Origin: Leisingera daeponensis DSM 23529
GTDB taxonomy: Bacteria > Pseudomonadota > Alphaproteobacteria > Rhodobacterales > Rhodobacteraceae
NCBI RefSeq assembly: GCF_000473145.1
Contig: NZ_KI421500.1
Location: 992,225-1,056,224, forward strand
Direction of reading: 5' to 3'
DNA: 64,000 bases
Below the pieces are notes generated by a model. It was not told the origin of the DNA and did no database searches. It was given only the letters and a program-made list of their open reading frames with translations. The number at the start of each line of letters is the position of its first letter. Position 1 is the stretch's first letter. Positions 20,401 through 29,761 of the stretch are shown here, piece by piece. The translations under genes were made by a program, and so were the position numbers.

Positions 20401-20537
20401 CCATCGGCATCGCGGTCTTTGGCGGCATGCTGGCAGCGACGGTGGTCGGCGTGATCGTGGTGCCGGTGCTTTATGCGATGATGCAGGGTGTGCGCGAGCG
20501 CATCAAGGGCACGCCGGCGGCCAGCCCGGCAGAATAA
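17412..20537 (+). CDS. RND multidrug efflux pump, inner-membrane subunit (AcrB/MexB class)
   Basis: A 1041-residue hydrophobe/amphiphile-efflux-1 family transporter. It shows the N-terminal [20 protein letters not shown] helix, two large periplasmic loops (PN/PC1 and PC2/DN regions), and 12 transmembrane segments in two repeats. In TM4, [20 protein letters not shown] carries the proton-relay aspartates Asp-Asp. The docking and porter regions and the C-terminal [14 protein letters not shown] relay lysine are intact. Drug or solute spectrum is unknown. No outer-membrane channel gene follows, so the complex probably recruits a TolC made elsewhere. Confidence 0.95.
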   Translation: MFSSLFISRPKFAIVISLVLTVMGVIGYFVLPVAQFPEITPPVVNVTASYPGANAETVEKSVAAPIEAQVNGVDGMLYMSSNSADNGSYSLSVTFEVGTDPDIASVNVQNRVAQAVAALPAEVTANGVVTQKSSSNMLLVTALTSPDGTYDSVFLSNYAAINIKDALARVAGVGKADILTNFEYAMRVWLDPNKMAGLGISPGDVINAVREQNIEVSAGQVGAPPVPGDQVFQYTIKSKGRLTEVSEFEDIVIRTGDGGSTVRLSDIARVELGASNYSASGFYDGVPATILAVYQAPGANALAVSEAVLAEMDRLAQDFPADVAYSVPFNTTDFVEQSLNDVVSTLMMTFVLVISVVFIFLGSFRATVIPAVAIPVSLIGTFAFLLALGMSLNTISLFALVLAIGIVVDDAIVVVENVERIIAEEGLPPAEATRKAMGQITGPVIATTLVLLAVFVPVTFMPGITGKLYSQFAVTISVAVVISSINALTLSPALCAIVLKPRSGPPKGLLAVFENMIGGVRSGYLSVVTRLLRLPVIGLAIIAAFAFGTGAVFTATSKGFLPSEDNGYLFVDVQLPDAAALGRTETVTSRIDEQIRQIPGVQGTVLVNGFSLLNGAGANGAMIIANLAPWGERQSEPLQPNAILGQIYGIANTEAAASIVAFNPPPISGLGMSAGVEMAVQQTAGGTPQDLAQSVGSLVYSANQRPEIAQSYTTFRANVPQVFVDLDREKAKTLNVPIAEVFQTMQTHLGSYYVNDFNLFGRVYKVMLQAEGSYRDKIEDIGGLYVRAQSGEMVPLSTLIDVENVLGPVLLKRHNIFRSATVTAVPAPGLSTGDAIRVMQEEAATALPPGYAFEWTGTAQQQLDSAGLVTVILAMAVLFGYLFLVAQYESWSMPVAILLSVIVALFGAVAAVAIAGNDINLYTQIGMIMLIGLASKNAILIVEFAMEQRAAGLSIRDAAQEAAKQRFRAVMMTALSFLLGVVPLMAASGAGAASQRAIGIAVFGGMLAATVVGVIVVPVLYAMMQGVRERIKGTPAASPAE

Positions 20538-20545
20538 CGTCAATG

Positions 20546-20571
20546 CGGCCCCCGCGAGCCTGCGGGGGCCG
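20546..20571. terminator. Strong hairpin between convergent genes (weak T-run)
   Basis: A perfect 10-bp GC-rich stem (cggcccccgc at 20546-20555 with gcgggggccg at 20562-20571, loop gagcct) lies after the RND pump stop and before the end of the convergent minus-strand gene. There is no convincing T-run on either side, so Rho-independent action is uncertain. Confidence 0.55.
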
Positions 20572-20603
20572 TCCGCATCTTCGCAAGCTTGGGCTTCGGG
20601 AAG

Positions 20604-20915
20604 TCAGCCCTGGCGGGCCCGCAGCCCGCGGTCATGGGCTGCCGACAGGATCAGATCCCATTTCCGCGGCGTGCAGCGGAATTCCGGCTCCACATCGCAG
20701 GTCAGCGGCGCACTGGCCTCCTGCGGTATCTTGCGGGCTTCGGCGGAGACGCAGCGCTCCAAAGCCCAGAAATCCGTCAGCGACGGGTTGTCGTGAATGA
20801 CTTGGCTCAGCAGCATTGCCGCAAGCTCCCTGACTTGGTGCCCGCAGGTCCGGTTCTTGAACAGCGGATCAATTTTTATGGGACGCGTATTAGCGCCATC
20901 TGCCGGATTTGTCAC
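20604..20915 (-). CDS. Conserved-looking hypothetical protein
   Basis: I do not recognise the family. Read on the minus strand, the frame has a natural amino-acid mix, including PLFKNRTCGHQVRELAAMLL, WALERCVSAEARKIPQE and EPEFRCTPRKWDLILSAAHD, with four cysteines. The plus-strand frame over the same bases is low-complexity Arg/Gln-rich and reads like a shadow. I place the start at a GTG (20915) preceded by a gggg run; a TTG at 20981 would add 22 residues. The protein is short (103 residues), soluble, with no signal peptide. Confidence 0.5.
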   Translation of the reverse strand: MTNPADGANTRPIKIDPLFKNRTCGHQVRELAAMLLSQVIHDNPSLTDFWALERCVSAEARKIPQEASAPLTCDVEPEFRCTPRKWDLILSAAHDRGLRARQG

Positions 20916-20981
20916 CAGAACAATCCCCGGCCGGCCGCAAATCAGCGCAAAAAGCGGCGTCTCCAGCGCTGCCGCCGGCAA

Positions 20982-21322
20982 CCGCCAAAGTGCCGGTTGC
21001 GCGGTGCAAGAATCGCGTGACCGCAGATTTCCCCTTGCAATTAAATTCTTTGTATGCCGGCACCCGAGAACCAGCGCAGGCTGACGGGGAAAATTACTTA
21101 ACTGTTGTCAATACAGAAAAAAAATCGGTTTTAGGGGGTGCGTCAATAGATAGCACTCTTGACTTGGGAGGCCCCCGGTGAAACCCTTGCGGGCGTGCAA
21201 AAAATATCCGCACACGCCTTGCTTGGGGGCCAAATTCTCTGGCCGTGCGTGGAGCATCATACCGCTTTCGCAAATTTCCGGGCCGGGCTGCAAATCATAA
21301 GACAAGTGGGAGAGACTTGATC
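20982..21322 (+). promoter_or_regulatory. Intergenic region upstream of the TRAP-TAXI operon
   Basis: About 340 bases without a supportable gene. A T/A-rich patch (aaaattacttaactgttgtcaatacagaaaaaaaa region, 21090-21125) could contain the promoter, but no hexamer pair with good spacing stood out. A gggaga run (21309-21314) is the ribosome site of the solute-binding gene. Nothing else is recognised. Confidence 0.3.
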
Positions 21323-22285
21323 ATGAAACACACCAAGCTGGCGATCGGTGCTTTGGTGACCGCGGCCTTTATGGCTCCGGCAGCATCTGCGCAGGAATTC
21401 ATCACCATCGGCACCGGCGGCGTTACCGGCGTGTATTACCCGACCGGGGGCGCCATTTGCCGTCTGGTGAACAAGGGCCGCAAGGAGCATGGCTTCAAGT
21501 GCGCCGTCGAATCCACCGGCGGCTCGGTCTATAACGTCAACACGATCCAAGAGGGTGAACTGCAGTTCGGCGTGGCGCAGTCCGATATCCAGTACAATGC
21601 GTACAACGGTGTCGAACAGTTTGATGGCCAGGCCTTTGAAGGGCTGCGCGCTGTGTTCTCGGTGCATCCCGAACCGTTCACCGTGGTCGCGCGTGCGGAC
21701 GCTGGCATCGCCACCTTTGACGATCTCAAGGGCAAGCGCGTCAATATCGGCAACCCGGGGTCCGGCCAGCGTGCCACCATGGAAGTTCTCATGGAAGCCA
21801 AGGGCTGGGGCATGGAAGAGTTCGCGCTGGCGACCGAGCTGAAGGCGGCGGAACAGTCCGCAGCCCTGTGCGACAACCAGATTGACGCGATGATCTACAC
21901 CGTTGGCCACCCCTCCGGCTCTATCCAGGAAGCGACCACCGCCTGTGACTCGGTACTGGTTCCTGTCGACGGTGAAGCCGTTGAGAAACTGGTTGCCGAC
22001 AACTCCTTCTACCGCACCGCCACCATTCCCGGCGGCATGTACCGCGGCACCGACGGGGACGTGAACACCTTTGGTGTCGGCGCGACCTTCGTGACCTCGG
22101 CAGACGTTTCCGAAGATGCGGTTTACGCAGTCGTCAGCTCGGTGTTCGAGAACTTCGAAGCCTTCCAGAAGCTGCACCCGGCCTTCACCAACCTGAAGCC
22201 GGAAGAGATGATCAAGGACGGCCTGTCGGCTCCGCTGCATCCTGGCGCAGAAAAGTACTACAAAGAAAAAGGCTGGATCCAGTAA
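21323..22285 (+). CDS. TAXI family TRAP transporter solute-binding protein
   Basis: A 320-residue periplasmic binding protein of a secondary (Na+- or H+-driven) TRAP system. The signal peptide [19 protein letters not shown] precedes the mature [19 protein letters not shown]. That glycine-rich segment is the TAXI hallmark, and [18 protein letters not shown] forms the second substrate-pocket motif. The ATG at 21323 gives the signal peptide; an upstream frame start is not needed. Ligand is unknown: TAXI proteins bind glutamate, aspartate or other carboxylates. The fused permease and a universal stress protein gene follow downstream. Confidence 0.92.
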   Translation: MKHTKLAIGALVTAAFMAPAASAQEFITIGTGGVTGVYYPTGGAICRLVNKGRKEHGFKCAVESTGGSVYNVNTIQEGELQFGVAQSDIQYNAYNGVEQFDGQAFEGLRAVFSVHPEPFTVVARADAGIATFDDLKGKRVNIGNPGSGQRATMEVLMEAKGWGMEEFALATELKAAEQSAALCDNQIDAMIYTVGHPSGSIQEATTACDSVLVPVDGEAVEKLVADNSFYRTATIPGGMYRGTDGDVNTFGVGATFVTSADVSEDAVYAVVSSVFENFEAFQKLHPAFTNLKPEEMIKDGLSAPLHPGAEKYYKEKGWIQ

Positions 22286-22303
22286 TCCGCCGGAACAATG
22301 GGG

Positions 22304-22323
22304 CGGGGCGCATCAGCGCCCCG
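22304..22323 (+). terminator. Attenuator-like hairpin between binding protein and permease
   Basis: An 8-bp stem (cggggcgc/gcgccccg, loop atca) with a short tttct tail lies 18 bases after the solute-binding gene. Such partial terminators are common where the binding protein must be made in excess over the permease. Confidence 0.55.
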
Positions 22324-22394
22324 TTTCTGCCCCCGTGGCGGGGGAGGAAATTTGAGGCCGTGCCGCTCCACGCCGGCCCAAGGGGAGATTATCC

Positions 22395-25004
22395 ATGACA
22401 TCCGATGCTCAGGGAAATCGACCGCTCAGCGAAGAAGAGCTTCAGGAACTGGTCGCGTCCTCCGACGCCGGCGCCCGCAACCCGGTGGGGAGTGTAGGGC
22501 TGTTCCTGGCCATCGTCGCGGTCATCTGGTCGGTTTTCCAAGTCGCGCTGGCCTCGCCGCTGGCCAACCTGCTGCTGCCCGGCAGCGTGATCAACAATTC
22601 GCGGCAAATCCATTTGGCGTTTGCCATTTTTCTGGCCTACGCCGCCTATCCTGCATTGAAATCCAGCCCCCGCGGCTATGTCCCGGTCCAGGACTGGATC
22701 TTTGCCATCGCGGGCGCCGGCATCGCGCTTTACGGCTATATCTTCTATCAGAAAATCGTCGATTCCGGCGGCCTTGCAGATGACGTGGACAAATTGTTCG
22801 CGCTGGCAGGCCTGCTGCTGCTGTTCGAGGCCGCGCGCCGCGCGCTGGGGCCGGCAATGGCGATCATCGCGACGATCTTCCTGCTTTACGTGTTCTTCGG
22901 GTCTTCGGACTACGTGCCCGAGGTGATCCGCTGGAAGGGCGCAAGCCTGAAGAAGGCGATGAGCCACATGTGGATCACGTCCGAGGGCGTGTTCGGCATC
23001 GCCCTGGGGGTGTCGACCAAGTTCGTGTTCCTGTTCGTTCTGTTCGGTGCGCTTCTGGATAAGGCGGGCGCCGGCAACTACTTCATCAAGATGGCGTTTG
23101 GCGCACTTGGCCACCTGCGCGGCGGCCCGGCCAAGGCGGCCGTTGTGGGTTCTGCCGCAACCGGCCTGATCTCCGGCTCTTCGATCGCCAACGTGGTCAC
23201 CACCGGCACCTTCACCATTCCGCTGATGAAGCGGGTGGGCTTCACGTCAGAGCAAGCCGGCTCGGTTGAGGTCGCCTCCTCGGTGAACGGGCAGATCATG
23301 CCGCCGGTGATGGGGGCTGCGGCCTTCCTGATGGTGGAATACGTGGGCATCTCTTACGTCGAGGTGATCACCCATGCCTTCCTGCCGGCCGCGATTTCCT
23401 ACATTGCGCTGGTCTACATCGTGCATCTGGAAGCTGTGAAACGGAATATGCCGACGCTGGGCAACCGCGTGGTGTCCATGGGCCGCACCATTGGCGGCAT
23501 GGCGCTGTTCTTCGCAGGTTTCGCAGCGCTTTGCTACGGCGTGCAGTATCCGGTGAAATGGATTGTTGCCGCGATGCCGGGTGCCTCCGGTTTGACGCTG
23601 TCAGCACTGGTGGTGGCTGCCTATGTTGCCCTGCTGTGGCTGGCCTCCGGCGTGGACGACCTGGTGCCGGATGATCCCAACGCCGAAGAGGTCGAGCTGC
23701 CGGTGGTGGGCGAGATCTACAAGGCGGGTCTGCATTACCTGCTGCCGATCATTGTGCTGGTCTACTTCCTGATGATCGAACAGAAGTCGCCCGGCCTGTC
23801 CGCCTTCTGGGCAACGGCGCTGCTGTTTGTGATCCTGCTGACCCAGAAACCGCTCAAGGCCATTTTCCGCGGCCAGAGCGACATGGCCAATGCCTTCATG
23901 CAGGGTGTCAGCGACCTGTGGCACGGGCTGATCGACGGCGCCCGCAACATGATCGGCATCGCGCTGGCCACGGCCACCGCGGGCGTGATCGTGGGCACAG
24001 TGACCCTGACCGGTGTGGGGCAGGTGATGTCTGAGCTGGTCGAGTTCATCTCGGGCGGCAACCTGATCCTGATGCTGGTGATGGTGGGCCTTCTGTCGCT
24101 GGTTCTGGGCATGGGCCTGCCGACCACCGCAAACTATATCGTTGTCAGTTCGCTGATGGCCGGTGTGGTGGTGGAACTGGGCGCCCAGTCCGGCCTGATC
24201 GTGCCGCTGATCGCCGTGCATCTGTTTGTGTTCTACTTCGGCATCATGGCCGACGTGACGCCGCCTGTGGGGCTTGCCAGCTTTGCGGCGGCGGCTGTGT
24301 CAGGCGGCGATGCCATCCGCACCGGATTCACCGCTTTCTTCTACAGCCTGCGGACCGTGGCGCTGCCGTTTGTGTTCATCTTCAACACCGATCTCCTGCT
24401 GATCGACGTGAACTGGATACAAGGGATCCTGGTTGCCATATCGGCCACCATTGCGATCCTTGTCTTTACTGCGGGCACCATGGGCTATTTCCTCAGCCGC
24501 AACCGCATCTATGAAAGCATCCTGCTGATCTTTGCCGCCTTTGCGCTGTTCCGGCCGGACTTCTTCATGGACCGCATCATGCCGCCCTTTGCCCAGGTGC
24601 CGCCGGCGCAGCTTGTGCAGGCGCTGGACGAGGCAGAGCCAGGCGCGGAACTGCGGATCACCGTGGAAGGTCCTGATTTCGACACCTCCGGAACCAAGAG
24701 CACCACTATGATCCTGACGGCTGACGGCACCGGCGGCCAGGCGGCAGTGGATGCCTATGGCCTGCTGCTGCTGGAGGAAGACGGCGTGGTAAAGCTGGAA
24801 GAGCCGATGTTCGGCACCCCGGCGGCGCCCAATCTGGAGAGCTTTGATTTCTACGCCGACGAACCGGTGCAGATCACTTCCATCAAGGCTCCGGCAAGCC
24901 AGCTGCCCAAGGAGCTGATCTTCATCCCGGCCCTGCTGCTGGTGGCGCTGGTGGCGTTTCTGCAGCGCGGACGCGCACGTGAAGAGGAAGGAGTAACGGC
25001 ATGA
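22395..25004 (+). CDS. TRAP transporter permease, fused 4TM-12TM (TAXI type)
   Basis: An 869-residue inner-membrane protein that fuses the small (DctQ-like) and large (DctM-like) TRAP subunits. Hydrophobic segments run through residues about 30-680. DctM signatures are GSAATGLISGSSIANVVTTG, VASSVNGQIMPPVMGAAAF, and a second GLPTTANYIVVSSLMAG. A C-terminal soluble extension of about 140 residues (from GAELRITVEGPDFDTSG) before a last membrane helix resembles the DUF3394 region of this subfamily. The universal stress protein gene overlaps its stop by four bases. Confidence 0.92.
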   Translation: MTSDAQGNRPLSEEELQELVASSDAGARNPVGSVGLFLAIVAVIWSVFQVALASPLANLLLPGSVINNSRQIHLAFAIFLAYAAYPALKSSPRGYVPVQDWIFAIAGAGIALYGYIFYQKIVDSGGLADDVDKLFALAGLLLLFEAARRALGPAMAIIATIFLLYVFFGSSDYVPEVIRWKGASLKKAMSHMWITSEGVFGIALGVSTKFVFLFVLFGALLDKAGAGNYFIKMAFGALGHLRGGPAKAAVVGSAATGLISGSSIANVVTTGTFTIPLMKRVGFTSEQAGSVEVASSVNGQIMPPVMGAAAFLMVEYVGISYVEVITHAFLPAAISYIALVYIVHLEAVKRNMPTLGNRVVSMGRTIGGMALFFAGFAALCYGVQYPVKWIVAAMPGASGLTLSALVVAAYVALLWLASGVDDLVPDDPNAEEVELPVVGEIYKAGLHYLLPIIVLVYFLMIEQKSPGLSAFWATALLFVILLTQKPLKAIFRGQSDMANAFMQGVSDLWHGLIDGARNMIGIALATATAGVIVGTVTLTGVGQVMSELVEFISGGNLILMLVMVGLLSLVLGMGLPTTANYIVVSSLMAGVVVELGAQSGLIVPLIAVHLFVFYFGIMADVTPPVGLASFAAAAVSGGDAIRTGFTAFFYSLRTVALPFVFIFNTDLLLIDVNWIQGILVAISATIAILVFTAGTMGYFLSRNRIYESILLIFAAFALFRPDFFMDRIMPPFAQVPPAQLVQALDEAEPGAELRITVEGPDFDTSGTKSTTMILTADGTGGQAAVDAYGLLLLEEDGVVKLEEPMFGTPAAPNLESFDFYADEPVQITSIKAPASQLPKELIFIPALLLVALVAFLQRGRAREEEGVTA

Positions 25005-25432
25005 GCAAACCTGTTCTTTGCGCCCTGGAACTGAGCGACCGCGCCTTGGACGAAAAAGTCCTGACCGAGGCCGCCCGGCTGGCGGAGCTTGACGGCGCCC
25101 AGCTGGACGTCGTCAACGTTCTGCCCAACTTCGGCGAGACCTGGGTGTCCGGCTTTTTCGAGGAACACCACCACGAAAAAGCGGTAGAGGACACCGCCAA
25201 ACGGCTTCAGGACCTGTGCAGGAAGGTGCTGGGCGAAGAGCGCAATGCCAAGGTGCGCCACCTGGTCGCCACCGGCACCGCCTATCAGGAGATCCTGAAA
25301 GTGGCCGAAGCAGCGGGCAGCGGGCTGATCGTGATCGGCGCGCACAAGCCCGACTTGAAGGACTACCTGCTCGGGCCGAATGCGGCCCGGGTGATCCGGC
25401 ACTCGGATTGCTCGGTCTTTGTGGTCCGCTGA
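25001..25432 (+). CDS. Universal stress protein (UspA family)
   Basis: A 143-residue alpha/beta nucleotide-binding protein. It begins with CALELSDRALDEKVLTEAAR and ends with the ATP-binding motif LIVIGAHKPDLKDYLLGPNAARVIRHSDCSVFVVR (the G-2x-G-9x-G(S/N) element). Overlap with the permease stop (four bases) makes it the third cistron of the TRAP operon. Comparable UspA-TRAP pairing is known from the ectoine transporter TeaABC/TeaD, where the Usp protein modulates transport; a similar modulatory role is inferred here. Confidence 0.9.
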   Translation: MSKPVLCALELSDRALDEKVLTEAARLAELDGAQLDVVNVLPNFGETWVSGFFEEHHHEKAVEDTAKRLQDLCRKVLGEERNAKVRHLVATGTAYQEILKVAEAAGSGLIVIGAHKPDLKDYLLGPNAARVIRHSDCSVFVVR

Positions 25433-25439
25433 AACCTTT

Positions 25440-25461
25440 AGGGGCGCCTTCGGGCGCCCTT
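25440..25461. terminator. Intrinsic terminator with UUCG tetraloop
   Basis: The 7-bp GC stem gggcgcc/ggcgccc is closed by a c(TTCG)g tetraloop (loop 25449-25452), flanked by one G-T and one A-T pair. It ends the TRAP-usp operon and overlaps the stop of the convergent AttH-like gene. The T-tract is short (ttatt). Confidence 0.7.
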
Positions 25462-26509
25462 ATTCGTAGCCGGTCATCTCAAGATAGCCCGTGCCGCTGT
25501 GGCTGCCGGTGACAGTGACAGGCCCCTCCCAATAGGGAAACGAGGTGCCCATCCAGCTTTGCGGGTTCAGCGCCTGAACCTCTACAGATACCCCTTTGCC
25601 GGGAAGGGCGGCGCGCCAGCGTGTCGGGATACTGCGGCCCTCCACCATTGTGTAATCCAAGGGGTCGGCCTGAAAAGTCCCAGGCTCCAGCGGCTCCGCC
25701 GTACCGTCCGCGGAAATCCAGGTGCCAGAGGTGAAATCGCCGCTTTCTGCCCGCAGGACAAACCCCATCAGCTTGGCGCCGCTTTCAAAGCTGAGCGAGA
25801 ACCAGTCCCAGCCGCTTTGGTCCTCAGCCAGCGGCTGGCTGGACCACTCCCGGTCAAGCCAGCCGTGGCCCGTGACCTCCACTGCGCCGCCGGGCAGCGT
25901 GACTGTGCCGCTGACCTGGTAATGCGGCTGGGAGTAGTAATAGCTGGCCTGGCCGCCGGCGGATTTGACGGAGTACCCATCCTCGCCATGCAATACCAAA
26001 GGGCCGTCCGCGGTGAGCTGCAGGTCATAGGAAAAACTTTCGCCCGCAGCGGTGAGTGTCAGATTTTCCAGGTCATCTTGGGCCGACGCCATCTGCCAGT
26101 TGTCGATCCAGGCCGTGAAGGGCTGCGTTGTCACGCCCGCCTGGCCGATGCCGCCGCGGGCGATACGTTCGGCAACCAGATGCTGATCGGAGGCGGTCAC
26201 CGCCGCATGGGCCAGCCAGACCTGCGGGCTCTGCCAGCCGACTCCTTCGCCCGGGGCAAGGGCCGAACGGAACAGAGTCCATTGGATGCCGTAGTCCCGC
26301 CCGTCCGCATCTTCAAGATTGGCGGTCAAGTACCACCATTCAATGCGGAAATCCGGGTGCGGACCGTGGTCCTGCGGGAACGACAGCTGCTGGCCGCGCT
26401 GTGGCGTGGCGAACCCTTCGGCGTCGCTGCCCAGCCCGGCAAACCCCTGCGCCAGCGCGGGCGAAGCCGATGCAGCAAATACAATGGCGAGGACAGTTCT
26501 AGCGTTCAT
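25460..26509 (-). CDS. Secreted lipocalin-like / carotenoid 1,2-hydratase-domain protein (AttH/CrtC family)
   Basis: A 349-residue exported protein. The signal peptide RTVLAIVFAASASPALAQ ends before GFAGLGSDAEGF. The family motif HPDFRIEWWYLTANLEDADG and the later ASYYYSQPHYQVSG and GHGWLDREWSSQPL are typical of the AttH/CrtC two-lipocalin fold. ABC permease and ATPase genes directly upstream form the AttEFGH-like arrangement seen in Agrobacterium, so envelope lipid or hydrophobic-compound handling is more likely than carotenoid hydration (inference). The ATG at 26509 overlaps the permease stop by 11 bases. Confidence 0.85.
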   Translation of the reverse strand: MNARTVLAIVFAASASPALAQGFAGLGSDAEGFATPQRGQQLSFPQDHGPHPDFRIEWWYLTANLEDADGRDYGIQWTLFRSALAPGEGVGWQSPQVWLAHAAVTASDQHLVAERIARGGIGQAGVTTQPFTAWIDNWQMASAQDDLENLTLTAAGESFSYDLQLTADGPLVLHGEDGYSVKSAGGQASYYYSQPHYQVSGTVTLPGGAVEVTGHGWLDREWSSQPLAEDQSGWDWFSLSFESGAKLMGFVLRAESGDFTSGTWISADGTAEPLEPGTFQADPLDYTMVEGRSIPTRWRAALPGKGVSVEVQALNPQSWMGTSFPYWEGPVTVTGSHSGTGYLEMTGYE

Positions 26510-28916
26510 TGGCAAACACCTTGAGCAATTCGGCCGGATCCAGGCGGCTGAGTCGGCGCGCGGGCAGGGCGGCGGCCACCACGGCGGCCAGCAGCGCCAG
26601 CAGGAACAGCCGCAGCCAGTCACCCGGAAAGACATGCATCGGAAGCTTCCAGCCAAAAGCTTCGACATTGATCACCGCCAGCAGCGCCCAGGCCAGAATC
26701 AGCCCTAGCGGCAGCGCCAGCATCGCGGTGATCGCGGCCAGCAGCAGGCTGCGCAGCATCTCGGTTGCGGCAAGCTGGCGGCGGCTGAGCCCCATCGCCC
26801 AGACCGGCGCCAGCTGCGGCAGGCGCTGGCTCCACAGGGTCAGCAGGCTGGTCAGCATGGCAAAGGCAGCCACCCCAAGCGTCAGCAGGTTCAGCGCCGC
26901 GGTGATGACAAACGTCCGGTCGAACACCGCCAGGGAACGCGCCTTGAGACTGGTCTGGTCAATGATGTTTTCCCTTGGAATTTCAAAACTCTGCCGTATG
27001 GATTTGATGAGTCCGGGAACCTCCTGCGGCGGTAAGCGCAGGCCAAATTGCCGGTTCGGCACATCGGGCGCGCGGGCCAGCAGCTGGTCAAGCGCAACAA
27101 TCGCCTGACCGTTGGGGTTGCCGTAGTCGGAATAGATCCCGCCAATGGCCAGAACCCAGCCCGGTTCCAGCTGGAAGTTGCCGCCGGGCGACAGATCATA
27201 GCGGCGGGCAAGCTGTTCGTTGATCAGCACCGCTTCTCCGGCAGCCACTTGGTCCCAGACCTGAGGCAGGGCGTCCAGCAGCGGCCAGTGCTGGCGGTAG
27301 GTCGCATCGTCCGCCACGCCATAAATCCGCAGCGGCGCACCCTTGAACCGCACATCGCTGCTGCGGATGGGCAGCACCGTAACCCCCTTACTGTCCAGCC
27401 ATTGGGCAAGCTCTGCACCTTGGGCGTCGGTGCGGGCGGTGACATAAACCTCCGCCGCCAGGCGCTGATCCAGCCAGCCCACGAAGGTGAGCCTGAAGCT
27501 GGAAACCATTGTTCCAACGCCGATATTCGTGGCGAGCGCGAGCAGCAGCGCCATCAGGGCGAGCGACATGCCCGGCAACTGAGCGCGGGTGTCGGCCCAC
27601 AGCCATTCCGCATAGGGACGCCGGGCCAGCCGCGCCCCCAGCCGCAGGCCCGTGGCAATCAGCAGCGGCAGCAGCAACGCCGCGCCCAGCATCAGCCCGC
27701 CAAGGAAGACAAAACCGGCGACAAGTCCTTGGAAAATAGAAATAACAGCAGCTCCCGCCAGGATGCAGGCGGTGCCGGCCGCAGCAGACAGCAGATGCGA
27801 CCGGCCGGCCTGCTGCCCGCGGGCGCGCGTCGCAGGGGCCGCCAGCAGCGGCATCCGCCACAGCGCAAAAAGCGCTTTTGCACCAGCCAGAAAGGTGCCG
27901 CCAAGCGCCATTGCCAGTCCGGACAGAACCCAGCCCGGACGCAGCGAAAGGCTGCCATCGACCGGCGCCCCGTACAGCCCGGCAAGCGTGGCGCTGACAT
28001 CCGGCAAAAGCGCCGCGGCAACGATATAGCCGCCTGCCAGCCCCGCTGCGCCGGCGATCACAGCCACCGACGCCAGTTCCGCGGCAAACAGGCCGGCCAG
28101 CACCTGCATCGGCACGCCCAGACCGCGCAGGGTTCGGATCAATCCCCGGCGCTGCTCCAGGCTGAGCGTGATGGCGCCCTGAACGATGAACAGCCCGACG
28201 GCAAAGGACAGCAGGCCAAAGGCTGTGAGGTTCAGGTGGAAACTGTCCGTCAGCCGCGCCGTATCTGCTGCTGCGCTTTTGGCCGCCACACGCGTCAGCT
28301 CCGGGGCCAGCTCCGCCAGCGGTGTCAGGCCCGGGGCCTGGCCGGGCAGGACAAGCAGGTAACTCAGCGTGCCGGGCTGCCTCAGCAGGCGGCTGGCGAG
28401 GCTCAGGTCTGCCACCAGCACACCGCGGGGCAAGGCGCTGGTCCGGGTTACCGGGTGCTGCTTCTGCGCGGCAGCTAGCTCCGCCGCGGTGTCCGGATGC
28501 GCGAAAATCCGGCCCGGCGGCAGCAGCGCGTCCAGCGGTGCCGCGCCGTCTTGTTCCGCGGTGTTTGCCAGATCGGCCACCAGCGGATGACCAAGCAGGT
28601 CGATCCCCATGATATCAAAGCTTTGCCGCCCGAACCTGACAGAACCTTCCAGAACCGGCGCCAGCGCCCAGCCCGCCCGCCGCAGGGCGGCATAGCGGGC
28701 CAGCTCAATGCTTCCGCTGCCGGGCACCAGCCGGTCCGCCCCGGAGGTGCCGAGCTGCTCTGCCGCGCGGGCATAGCTGGCCCGCGCCTCGCCGTTGATC
28801 GCCTGAACCGCCGACCACAAGCCGGTTGCCAGCGCCAGCCCGATAATCAGTGTTGCAAGTTGCAGCGGGTGGCGCCGCCAGTGGGACAGGATAGCTGCCA
28901 GCGCGGCGCGGGTCAT
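26499..28916 (-). CDS. ABC transporter permease (FtsX/LolC-E-like, duplicated)
   Basis: An 805-residue inner-membrane permease with the type VII exporter layout. One N-terminal helix (LQLATLIIGLALATGLWSAV) is followed by a large periplasmic MacB-PCD-type domain, then a cluster of helices around residues 235-420, a second periplasmic domain, and three C-terminal helices ending in a basic tail (RRLSRLDPAELLKVFANER). Such permeases do not move substrate through the membrane but drive periplasmic partners. It is coupled by four-base overlap to the ATPase gene upstream and by 11 bases to the AttH-like gene. Confidence 0.9.
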   Translation of the reverse strand: MTRAALAAILSHWRRHPLQLATLIIGLALATGLWSAVQAINGEARASYARAAEQLGTSGADRLVPGSGSIELARYAALRRAGWALAPVLEGSVRFGRQSFDIMGIDLLGHPLVADLANTAEQDGAAPLDALLPPGRIFAHPDTAAELAAAQKQHPVTRTSALPRGVLVADLSLASRLLRQPGTLSYLLVLPGQAPGLTPLAELAPELTRVAAKSAAADTARLTDSFHLNLTAFGLLSFAVGLFIVQGAITLSLEQRRGLIRTLRGLGVPMQVLAGLFAAELASVAVIAGAAGLAGGYIVAAALLPDVSATLAGLYGAPVDGSLSLRPGWVLSGLAMALGGTFLAGAKALFALWRMPLLAAPATRARGQQAGRSHLLSAAAGTACILAGAAVISIFQGLVAGFVFLGGLMLGAALLLPLLIATGLRLGARLARRPYAEWLWADTRAQLPGMSLALMALLLALATNIGVGTMVSSFRLTFVGWLDQRLAAEVYVTARTDAQGAELAQWLDSKGVTVLPIRSSDVRFKGAPLRIYGVADDATYRQHWPLLDALPQVWDQVAAGEAVLINEQLARRYDLSPGGNFQLEPGWVLAIGGIYSDYGNPNGQAIVALDQLLARAPDVPNRQFGLRLPPQEVPGLIKSIRQSFEIPRENIIDQTSLKARSLAVFDRTFVITAALNLLTLGVAAFAMLTSLLTLWSQRLPQLAPVWAMGLSRRQLAATEMLRSLLLAAITAMLALPLGLILAWALLAVINVEAFGWKLPMHVFPGDWLRLFLLALLAAVVAAALPARRLSRLDPAELLKVFANER

Positions 28917-29569
28917 GCGGCCTTGCCGTGCTTCAAGTGCAGCTGGCGGTCCAGCATCTGCGCAATCGCCGCAGAATGGGTCACCAGAAACAGCGCAGCA
29001 CCGCTTTCCCGCACCAGTTCCAGCATCAGTTCCATCACAGCCGCGCTGGCGGTTTCATCCAGATTTCCGGTCGGCTCATCGGCCAGCAGCAGCTTTGGAC
29101 GCAACGCAAGGGCGCGCCCGATCGCAACCCGCTGCTGCTGGCCGCCTGAAAGCTGCTCCGGATAGCGCTCAAGCATCCCGGACAGCCCAAGCCGGTCTGC
29201 CAGCTGCTGGCCCCACACCGCGTCCCAGCGGCCGCCAAGCCGCGCGTGCAGCGAGATGTTTTGCCGGACCGTCAGGGAAGGAATCAAATTGAACTGCTGA
29301 AAAACCAGGGAAACCTCGTGCCTGCGCAGCGCCGCGCGCTGGCCGTCGCCCAGCCGGGAAAGCCGGGTGGTTCCGATTTCAATTTCACCGCTGTCGAAAT
29401 GGTCCAGCGCCCCCGCCAGATGCAAAAGGGTGCTTTTGCCGGAGCCGCTGTCCCCGGTCAGCGCCAGGCTGGTGCCCGCGGCCAGATCGAGCGAGACGCC
29501 GCGCAGCACCGCGTCTTCCGCGGTCTGGCCGGGATAAGCCTTGGTCACGTTGCGGACTTTCAGAACCAT
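28913..29569 (-). CDS. ABC transporter ATP-binding protein (LolD/MacB-like)
   Basis: A 218-residue ATPase with all motifs in order: Walker A GDSGSGKST, Q-loop VFQQFNLIPS, signature LSGGQQQRVAIGRAL, Walker B LLLADEPTGNLDETAS, and the switch histidine VTHSA. It is the first gene of the three-gene minus-strand operon that continues with the FtsX-like permease and the secreted AttH-like protein. The sequence is of the exporter class that powers lipoprotein release and toxin or antimicrobial export; the cargo is unknown. Confidence 0.93.
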   Translation of the reverse strand: MVLKVRNVTKAYPGQTAEDAVLRGVSLDLAAGTSLALTGDSGSGKSTLLHLAGALDHFDSGEIEIGTTRLSRLGDGQRAALRRHEVSLVFQQFNLIPSLTVRQNISLHARLGGRWDAVWGQQLADRLGLSGMLERYPEQLSGGQQQRVAIGRALALRPKLLLADEPTGNLDETASAAVMELMLELVRESGAALFLVTHSAAIAQMLDRQLHLKHGKAA

Positions 29570-29761
29570 CCTGCGGCACCTCCGGCGTTAGGCCGTCTTT
29601 TCCTGCAACTGCACTCAATACCGCTGGCCGGAGGAAGTCCAGTGCGGCACAAAGACAGGGACGGGATCCCGCGGCTGGCGGTCCTTGCACGAAGTGTTTA
29701 AGAACTAAAACCAATTGAGCGGCCAGCAATGGCCAGAGCGGCGGCGAACACGAGGGCCGGA

